NCBI GenBank assembly: GCA_902527215.1
Contig: CABZOF010000001.1
Location: 354,501 to 418,500 of the forward strand
DNA: 64,000 nt
Direction of reading: 5' to 3'
Origin: an uncultured Pelagibacteraceae bacterium
GTDB taxonomy: Bacteria > Pseudomonadota > Alphaproteobacteria > Pelagibacterales > Pelagibacteraceae
Shown here piece by piece: positions 58,060 to 64,000 of this stretch (its first letter is position 1; each line of letters starts with the position of its first letter). Position numbers and translations under genes: made by a program. The notes under the pieces are model-generated. The model saw nothing but the letters and a program-made list of their open reading frames with translations, was not told the origin of the DNA and did not search any database.

Positions 58060-59257
58060 TATTTTTACAATTGAAAAATCCAGACTCACTAAAGTAATTA
58101 AAAAATTTGAAACTCCAATTTTTTGCTACTCTGAGAAAAAAATTAATGAAAATATAATTAACTTTAAGAATAGTTTTAAATCATTTTCTCCTATTATATG
58201 TTTTTCAACAAAGTCCAACTGTAATCTAGAAATACTAAAACTAATTAAACGAAATAAATTGGGAGCTGATGTTGTCTCTAGAGGTGAATTAATGATTGCT
58301 CTTAAAGCTGGAATAAATTCAAAGAAAATTGTATTTTCTGGAGTAGGTAAAACTAGATCAGAATTGATTTATGCAATAGATAAAAATATTTTATTAATTA
58401 ATTGCGAGTCAAAAAGCGAAATCTTAGAAATTGAAAGTATAGCAAAATCTAAGAATAAAAAGGTAGATATTGGGGTTAGATTAAATCCAAATACTGACGC
58501 AAAAACAATTAAACAAATCTCAACTGGTAAAAAGGAAAATAAATTTGGTGTTAATGAAAAGACATTTATTGAAATTTCAAAATATATAAAAAGTTCAAAA
58601 TTTTTAAATCTAAAATGTTTAAGTGTTCATATTGGAAGTCAAATCCTAGATCATAAGCCTTATCAGAAAATGATTAACGTCTTAGAAAAATTAATAAAAA
58701 AAATTAATTTTAATTTTGAGTATATAGATCTTGGTGGTGGTATGGGCATTGATTATAACAAGGAAAATAAAAAATTTAATTATAAAAAATATAATCAAAT
58801 TATTAAAAATTTTCTAAAAAAACATAAGTCAAAAATTATTTTTGAACCCGGTAGGTCAATTATTGGAGATACGGCAATATTAATTTCAAAAATTATTTAT
58901 ATAAAAGAAAGTTCTAAAAAAGATTTTATTATTGTAGATGCAGCTATGAACGATTTTATGAGACCTGCGTTGTACGGAGCTAAGCATAAAATAATTCCAT
59001 TAAAAAAAACCAACAAAATGACTAACAAAAGCTATGATTTTGTTGGCCCAATTTGCGAAACTACAGATAAATTTCTAACGACAAATAAATTTCAAAAATT
59101 AAATGAGAAAGATTATATTATTATTTGTGACGTAGGAGCATATGGCTCATCATTAGCCTCGAATTATAACATTAGACCTAAACCTGCAGAAATATTAATT
59201 AAAGGTTCAAAAATAAATGTAATTAAAAAAAGACAAAAACTAAAAGATATAATTTAG
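58043..59257 (+). CDS. lysA: Diaminopimelate decarboxylase
   Basis: The 404-residue PLP enzyme makes lysine from meso-diaminopimelate, completing the pathway begun by dapD and dapE elsewhere in the window. Motifs: the PLP lysine in CFSTKSNCNLEILK, SVHIGSQI, YIDLGGGMGIDYN, FEPGRSIIGD, CETTDK (substrate-site Cys-Glu) and DVGAYGSSLASNYN. Length is normal. The start overlaps the LptM-like gene by 17 bases. Confidence 0.95.
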   Translation: MKYINNIFTIEKSRLTKVIKKFETPIFCYSEKKINENIINFKNSFKSFSPIICFSTKSNCNLEILKLIKRNKLGADVVSRGELMIALKAGINSKKIVFSGVGKTRSELIYAIDKNILLINCESKSEILEIESIAKSKNKKVDIGVRLNPNTDAKTIKQISTGKKENKFGVNEKTFIEISKYIKSSKFLNLKCLSVHIGSQILDHKPYQKMINVLEKLIKKINFNFEYIDLGGGMGIDYNKENKKFNYKKYNQIIKNFLKKHKSKIIFEPGRSIIGDTAILISKIIYIKESSKKDFIIVDAAMNDFMRPALYGAKHKIIPLKKTNKMTNKSYDFVGPICETTDKFLTTNKFQKLNEKDYIIICDVGAYGSSLASNYNIRPKPAEILIKGSKINVIKKRQKLKDII

Positions 59258-59269
59258 TTTTTGATAACA

Positions 59270-59971
59270 ATGATAAGAAATCTTCTATTTTTAATTTTTT
59301 TCTTCCTAGGTATAGCTATAATTTCAATAATATTCCTGCCATCATTAATAATGCCAACTAAAATAGTTTTATTTGGTGGAAAAATGATGGGAAGGTGGGC
59401 TGCGGTTTGTCTTCAAATTTTTTTACAAACCACTATTATAGTTAAAGGCAGAGAGAACATTATTAAAAATGAGAAGTTTTTTATTGCTTGTTCTCATCAA
59501 TCTATGTTTGAGACTTTTTACCTACAAACAATTTTTAATTCACCAATATTTATTTTAAAATATGAATTAATCAAAATGCCTATATTTGGTTGGTATTTAA
59601 AAAAGATAGGATCAATTTCAATTAATAGAAATAAAATTAGTAAAGATAATTTAGGTATAATAGATAAAATAAAAAATTCTATAAGAAATTCAGAAAGACC
59701 ATTAATTATATTTCCACAAGGAACAAGAATATTGCCGAATGAAATAATTCCTTTTAAAAAAGGTGTTGGTAGAATTTATGACGAATTAAAAATAAATTGC
59801 CAACCAGTGGCGATAAATTCTGGAAATGTTTGGCCAAAAGATGGAAAATTATCTTCAAAAAAAACAATAACAATATCAATTCTTCCAGCAGTAAAACCTG
59901 GAATGAAGTCAGCAGACTTTACGAATTATATAGAGGATAAAATATATACTGAGTTAAAATTAATGAATTAG
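59270..59971 (+). CDS. plsC: 1-acyl-sn-glycerol-3-phosphate acyltransferase
   Basis: The 233-residue membrane-associated enzyme (ATG at 59270; a TTG three codons earlier is also in frame) acylates lysophosphatidate. An N-terminal hydrophobic anchor is followed by motif I SHQSMFET, where the usual HX4D is HX4E, and motif III FPQGTR in place of FPEGTR. The E variant of motif I also occurs in other proteobacterial PlsC groups as I remember them, so the enzyme is probably active. It follows lysA after 12 bases and overlaps the convergent dnaN by 4. Confidence 0.9.
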   Translation: MIRNLLFLIFFFLGIAIISIIFLPSLIMPTKIVLFGGKMMGRWAAVCLQIFLQTTIIVKGRENIIKNEKFFIACSHQSMFETFYLQTIFNSPIFILKYELIKMPIFGWYLKKIGSISINRNKISKDNLGIIDKIKNSIRNSERPLIIFPQGTRILPNEIIPFKKGVGRIYDELKINCQPVAINSGNVWPKDGKLSSKKTITISILPAVKPGMKSADFTNYIEDKIYTELKLMN

Positions 59972-61080
59972 CCCTTCATTGGCATTACAACATATATGCT
60001 GTCATAATCAGCTGGATCTCTTATTAAGGCTGGTGAACCTGTATCTTTTAGATAAATCTCAATGTTATCTCCATCAAGTTGGGAAGCAACATCAATTAGA
60101 TACCTAGAATTAAAACTTATATCTAGCTCGTGATCAAACTTAACATTTAAACTTTCTTTACCATCACCACTATTAGTATTGTTAACTGAAAGATCAAGAT
60201 TATCTTTTGAAAGGTTAAATTTAACTCCATCTTTTTTATCTAATGAAACTGAGGCAACTCTATCTACGGAATTTAAAAATGATTTGAGATCAACTTCTAA
60301 TTTTTTTTGGTTTTCTTTAGGTATTACTTGTACGTAGTTTGGAAATTTTCCATCAATAAGTTTAGATATCAATATACTATTGCTAATTTCAAATTTAATT
60401 TTTGATTTTATATTTGATATTTTAACCTCACCTTCATAATCTTCTAGTAATGAGCAAAGTTGAAAAATAGTTTTTTTTGGTAAAATTATCTGATCAAATT
60501 GAACTTTATTTTGTAGTCTAATCTTCGAAATAGACATTCTATGACTATCAGTAGCTGCGGCTGTTAAGAAATTCTTATCTTCAACTTCTGTCTGATGTAA
60601 AAAAATTCCACTTAGATAATGTCTTGTTTCATCATTAGATACTGAAAATTTACATTTATTTAACAGTTTTAGTAACTCTTTTGATTTAATCGAAAACTCG
60701 TTTTCATTAAAATTTTCATCCGTTAATGGAAATTCAGAAGCGCTAATACAATTTAAATTGAAAACAGATTTATCAGATTCTAAATGCAATTTGTTTTCAC
60801 TGAGATTAGAAAAGTTAATTTTACTTCCAGATGAAAACTTTCTAACAATGTCATACATTATTGATGAAGATGAAGTAGTTTTACCCTCTTCAATTATCTC
60901 GACATTCGGAATTTGATGAATAAAAATCAAATCTAGATCGGTCGCTGTAATTGTAAGTTTACCATTACGTACATCTAACAATACGTTGGAAAGAATTGGC
61001 AAGGTACTTCTTTTTTCAATTACACCCTGACAATAATTTAAAGATTTTTGAAGGTCTTGTTGATTTAAGCTAAACTTCAT
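59968..61080 (-). CDS. dnaN: DNA polymerase III beta subunit (sliding clamp)
   Basis: The 370-residue clamp has three repeated clamp folds. Characteristic blocks are QKSLNYCQGVIEKRSTLPIL at the N-terminus, YLSGIFLHQ, ATDSHRMSISKI, the GKFPNYVQVIP strand, and the C-terminal YVVMPMKG that forms part of the hydrophobic partner-binding pocket. Its start overlaps the dnaA 3' end by 11 bases. recF, which often follows dnaN, is absent here. Confidence 0.96.
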   Translation of the reverse strand: MKFSLNQQDLQKSLNYCQGVIEKRSTLPILSNVLLDVRNGKLTITATDLDLIFIHQIPNVEIIEEGKTTSSSSIMYDIVRKFSSGSKINFSNLSENKLHLESDKSVFNLNCISASEFPLTDENFNENEFSIKSKELLKLLNKCKFSVSNDETRHYLSGIFLHQTEVEDKNFLTAAATDSHRMSISKIRLQNKVQFDQIILPKKTIFQLCSLLEDYEGEVKISNIKSKIKFEISNSILISKLIDGKFPNYVQVIPKENQKKLEVDLKSFLNSVDRVASVSLDKKDGVKFNLSKDNLDLSVNNTNSGDGKESLNVKFDHELDISFNSRYLIDVASQLDGDNIEIYLKDTGSPALIRDPADYDSIYVVMPMKG

Positions 61081-62485
61081 TTTCTTTATTATACAAAATC
61101 TTATTTTTTAAACTATCTATATTAATATTTAACTCACTATCCTCTTTTCTTAATCTCTCTATAGTTTTCACTGAGTGAATTACAGTTGTGTGATCTCTAT
61201 TGGAAAAAGATCTACCTATTTCTGGTAATGATTTAGATGTTAGCATCTTAGCAAGATAAATTGCAGTCTGTCTTGGTCGTACAAGGTATCTTGATCTTCG
61301 TGGAGAAAGCATTTCATTTTTGCTAATTTTATAATATTTGCAAACTATTGTCTGGATTGTATCAATATCCACTTTATTTTCAGTAAGATTTAGCAAATCT
61401 TTTAAAACTATTTTAACTTCTGACAAACTTGGAACTTTATTATAAATCCTTGTGAATGAAACAATTCTATTTAGTGCTCCAACTAATTCTCTTATACTAG
61501 TTTTAATTTCTGTACTTAAAAATTTTTGAATTTCCTCGGAAATAACTACTTGATTTGAATAAGATAATTTTAATTCTTCAGTTTTAGATTTAATAATTTT
61601 ATATCTAAGTTCATAATCGGGGTTTTGAATATCCACAACTAAACCTCCTGAAAATCTAGATTTGATTCTCTCTTGAATTCTAGTTAGTTTATTTGGCGGT
61701 CGATCTGCTGAGATTATTATTTGTGAATTTTTATCTAATAATGCGTTGAAGGTATGAAAAAATTCTTCTTGCATAGCTTCTTTACCATTCATAAACTGAA
61801 TATCATCAATTAATAAAATGTCAGTATTTCTAAAGTACTCTTTAAACTTTACCATTTCATTTGATTTTATAGACTTTACAAATTGATACATAAATCTTTC
61901 TGCTGATATAAACATAACTTTGTTCTTTTCTTTTAATTGTAAACCAATAGCGTTTAGCAAGTGTGTTTTACCCATTCCTACACCGCCATATAAATATAGT
62001 GGATTATAATGAGCTATATCTTCAGAAACTTTTTTTGATGCTTCAAATGCTAACTTGTTACTTCCCCCAGTTATGAAATTTTCGAAGTTTTTATTTGGAT
62101 CTATTCTATTATATTGAAGATAAGAGTCTTTTATAAACGACACATTGTCATTATTAGTTTCAAAAGAATTTTGAGATGAAGTATTTGTATCGCTAATTTC
62201 AGTTTCTTTATTATTTTTTATTGTGAATTCAATCCTCACCAAGTCTTTTTTGTATTGTTTAATTGTCTGCAATATTTGGTCTAAATATCTCGATACTATC
62301 CAATCTCTTATAAATCTGGTTGAGACTGAAAATAATATATAGTTATGAAATTCTTCAACTAATTCAATTTTATTTATCCAACTCTCAAAAATATCGTTTC
62401 CAAGTTTTTCACGTAATTCTTTTTTAATACTCTGCCAATCAATTTTCTTTTCGAGTGCTTTATTGTTTTGTAAATTATTTTTCAT
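61070..62485 (-). CDS. dnaA: Chromosomal replication initiator protein
   Basis: The 471-residue initiator has the N-terminal DnaB-interaction domain, a short Asn/Ser-rich linker, the AAA+ domain with Walker A GGVGMGKTHLL and Walker B LLIDDIQFM, and the C-terminal DNA-binding domain with SPRRSRYLVRPRQTAIYL and the NRDHTTVIHSV signature. dnaA-dnaN here is preceded by rpsT and mutM, a common alphaproteobacterial order. The upstream gap is described separately. Confidence 0.97.
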   Translation of the reverse strand: MKNNLQNNKALEKKIDWQSIKKELREKLGNDIFESWINKIELVEEFHNYILFSVSTRFIRDWIVSRYLDQILQTIKQYKKDLVRIEFTIKNNKETEISDTNTSSQNSFETNNDNVSFIKDSYLQYNRIDPNKNFENFITGGSNKLAFEASKKVSEDIAHYNPLYLYGGVGMGKTHLLNAIGLQLKEKNKVMFISAERFMYQFVKSIKSNEMVKFKEYFRNTDILLIDDIQFMNGKEAMQEEFFHTFNALLDKNSQIIISADRPPNKLTRIQERIKSRFSGGLVVDIQNPDYELRYKIIKSKTEELKLSYSNQVVISEEIQKFLSTEIKTSIRELVGALNRIVSFTRIYNKVPSLSEVKIVLKDLLNLTENKVDIDTIQTIVCKYYKISKNEMLSPRRSRYLVRPRQTAIYLAKMLTSKSLPEIGRSFSNRDHTTVIHSVKTIERLRKEDSELNINIDSLKNKILYNKENEV

Positions 62486-62751
62486 GAAGGAATTCCACTT
62501 AAGACTTATAAAAATTTATTGCAATAAGTTTATTTGTAAAAACAAAAATAAATAAAATTTATGATTGAATAAATTTTAGATTGAATTTTTTAAAATTTTT
62601 TTGCAACCTGGTCGGGTACAGATTTAAAATTTAAAAATATTACTAAATCTATATCTAGTAATTTATTTAATTAAACTTTTAGATGTAGTAAATTATTAAT
62701 AAATTGTACGCTTAAGTTGTATAGGAAAAAGTTTTTACTTATTAGGGGTTG
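62486..62751. other. AT-rich intergenic region upstream of dnaA
   Basis: This 266-base gap, the longest in the window, lies between rpsT and dnaA, both on the minus strand, and should hold the dnaA promoter. I see a 12-base palindrome TTATTGCAATAA (62516-62527), about 31 bases upstream of the dnaA ATG, and one G+C-richer island, TTGCAACCTGGTCGGGTACA (62601-62620), within otherwise almost pure A+T. I find no match to the DnaA box TTATNCACA on either strand, so there is no direct evidence for an origin here. Confidence 0.5.
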
Positions 62752-63012
62752 TTATAAAGAATTAATTTTTTTTGTAATTCTCGATACATTCCTTGAGGCG
62801 TTTTGTCTTTTAATGATTCCTGTTTTTGCAATTGACATCAATTCAGAATTTAGTTTCGGAAGAAACGCTAAAGCCTCTTTTTTGTCCTTTTTTTCAATTA
62901 TAGAGTTCATTTTTTTTAATGCACTTTTATAACGACTCTTTCTGGATCTGTTAACAGCTGTTTGCCTTTTAATTTTTCTAGTTCGCTTAATTGCTGATTT
63001 TGTATTAGCCAT
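62752..63012 (-). CDS. rpsT: Ribosomal protein S20
   Basis: The 86-residue protein binds 16S rRNA. The N-terminus ANTKSAIKRTRKIKRQTAVN, with the basic helix continuing through RSRKSRYKSALKK, and the C-terminal KRQNASRNVSRITKKIN are diagnostic for S20. It sits between mutM and dnaA, as in other Alphaproteobacteria. Confidence 0.97.
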   Translation of the reverse strand: MANTKSAIKRTRKIKRQTAVNRSRKSRYKSALKKMNSIIEKKDKKEALAFLPKLNSELMSIAKTGIIKRQNASRNVSRITKKINSL

Positions 63013-63062
63013 AAGCGAGAGTGTATATCTTCAGATAATGATTGGGTCAATACAATAATAAT

Positions 63063-63929
63063 TTATTTTTGACATAAATTACAAAAAAAACTAGACCTAT
63101 TTGAAATAAATTTTTTATGTATCATCCCTTTGCAGCTATATTTTAAACATTTTTTATTTTCTCTTTGATAAACATTAAAATTATTTTGAAAAGAACCTTG
63201 GTCTCCACTTGTATTCATAAAATTCCTGATACTCGATCCTCCTTTCTCAATTGCTTTTCTTAAAACTACTTTTGAAAAATGTGAAATTTTTTGACAATCT
63301 CTTAAGCTAAGCGAACTTGCCTCCTTAGATGGTAAAATCTTACATAAAAATAATATTTCACTTGCATAAATATTACCAATTCCTGAAACAAAGTTTTGAT
63401 CAATTAAAAAATTCTTAATATTTTTTTTTTTATTTTTAAAATAATTAAAAATATAATTTTTATTAAATAAAGGATCAAAAGGTTCTGGTCCATATTTTTT
63501 AAAATTATTATGTATATCTTCTTCATTTTTAAAATAAGAAAAATAACCAAATCTTCTTGGATCGTTATAAATTAATTTAAAGTTATCGATTTTGATTTCT
63601 ACATGATTATGCTTTTTAGGTAACAATGGAGAATGATAAAAACTGGTATTTGTTATGGAATTTTTTTTTCTAGATTTACTTATCAAATGAATAGTTCCTG
63701 ACATTCCAAGATGTATCATTAAATTAGAGCTATCCTCAAATTTGAGTATTAAATGTTTTGAAAACCTATCTACTTTAATGATTTTTTTTTTTAGTATATT
63801 TTTTTCAAAATTTTTTGGGATCTTAAACCTTAAATTTCTATTTTTTATTAATATGCCTTTAATAATCTTTCCTGTAATAGTCTTATTCAAAGATTGTTTG
63901 ACGATTTCTACTTCTGGTAATTCGGGCAT
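63063..63929 (-). CDS. mutM: Formamidopyrimidine-DNA glycosylase
   Basis: The 288-residue DNA repair enzyme removes 8-oxoguanine and formamidopyrimidines. The catalytic N-terminal Pro2-Glu3 is present in PELPEVEIV, the helix-two-turn-helix SGIGNIYASEILF is clear, and a C-terminal zinc finger ends the protein (CLKYSCKGMI and FFCNLCQK). The first cysteine pair is CX4C instead of the usual CX2C. It is divergent from the ubiE start with 33 bases between them. Confidence 0.95.
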   Translation of the reverse strand: MPELPEVEIVKQSLNKTITGKIIKGILIKNRNLRFKIPKNFEKNILKKKIIKVDRFSKHLILKFEDSSNLMIHLGMSGTIHLISKSRKKNSITNTSFYHSPLLPKKHNHVEIKIDNFKLIYNDPRRFGYFSYFKNEEDIHNNFKKYGPEPFDPLFNKNYIFNYFKNKKKNIKNFLIDQNFVSGIGNIYASEILFLCKILPSKEASSLSLRDCQKISHFSKVVLRKAIEKGGSSIRNFMNTSGDQGSFQNNFNVYQRENKKCLKYSCKGMIHKKFISNRSSFFCNLCQK

Positions 63930-63962
63930 TTCATACTATATTAGTGTTTTAATATAATTTAT

Positions 63963-64000
63963 ATGCAACAAAATCTTCAAAATAAAGTAGGTCTCGTCGA
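63963..64000 (+). CDS. ubiE: Start of a probable UbiE/COQ5 methyltransferase (truncated by window edge)
   Basis: Only the first 12 codons are visible (MQQNLQNKVGLV) and the frame stays open to the edge. In Alphaproteobacteria ubiE commonly lies divergent from mutM, and the KVGLV stretch resembles the segment just before VFxSVAxxYD in UbiE. The call rests mainly on position. Confidence 0.5.
   Translation, partial: MQQNLQNKVGLV

Noticed and set aside
62486-62751. Replication origin next to dnaA
   Set aside because: The region is AT-rich and next to dnaA, but no DnaA box consensus is found on either strand and skew cannot be judged from one window.

Overview
The window is chromosomal DNA of a streamlined, very AT-rich alphaproteobacterium, most likely a SAR11 (Pelagibacterales) member. 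The reasons are the low G+C, overlapping or abutting genes with almost no spacer DNA, many GTG/TTG starts, and gene neighbourhoods typical of Alphaproteobacteria: HAD nucleotidase-dapD-dapE, def-fmt-truA, BolA/J-protein/cobS/cobT, an orphan RegB, SUV3-like helicase-fdxA-carD, argH-lipoprotein-lysA, and dnaA-rpsT-mutM-ubiE. I see no insertion sequence, prophage, integrase, CRISPR array or rRNA gene. No gene-free stretch exceeds 300 bases; the longest is 266 bases upstream of dnaA.

Layout. 1-3742 (+): a truncated HAD hydrolase, the lysine-branch genes dapD and dapE, then a histone-deacetylase-family enzyme and a SET-domain methyltransferase. 3739-7833 (-): truA, fmt, def, a large secreted protein of unknown function and a small membrane protein. 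7889-13048 (+, with bolA on -): aroK-aroB, a J-domain protein and the AAA+/VWA pair CobS-CobT. 13045-26210 (-): RegB kinase, gyrB, then a long translation block read glycosyltransferase-thrS-infC-rpmI-rplT-pheS-pheT-lepA-tRNA-Ser. 27007-32936 (-): gltB-gltD glutamate synthase. 33115-39879: uppP (+), then (-) a pyruvate dehydrogenase E1 and E2 followed by a BBOX-like dioxygenase and an EamA transporter.

39957-46671: tRNA-Arg, two small or secreted proteins and a thioesterase (+); a TAXI-type TRAP transporter and acetoacetyl-CoA synthetase (-). 46835-50871 (+): SUV3-like helicase, TerB-like protein, ferredoxin, CarD regulator. 50870-51096 (-): a compact gene for a 27-residue, lysine-rich microprotein. 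51203-64000: long-chain acyl-CoA synthetase and tRNA-Leu (-); YqaA-like membrane protein, DsbB, Coq7 (+); HNH nuclease, esterase, TlpA-like thioredoxin (-); argH, LptM-like lipoprotein, lysA, plsC (+); dnaN, dnaA, rpsT, mutM (-); and the start of ubiE (+).

Points that stand out: (i) the lipoyl domain of pyruvate dehydrogenase sits on E1 and is absent from E2; (ii) a lysine-rich microprotein gene has a near-consensus promoter, a 5' stem-loop, a strong ribosome binding site and a terminator, next to a CarD protein with a lysine-rich tail; (iii) a deacetylase and a SET methyltransferase lie side by side; (iv) a perfect hairpin covers the ribosome binding site of the TRAP permease; (v) CobS-CobT occur in a lineage thought unable to make cobalamin; (vi) several microproteins escape ordinary gene calling. 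All functions are read from sequence motifs and remembered family features; no database search was run.
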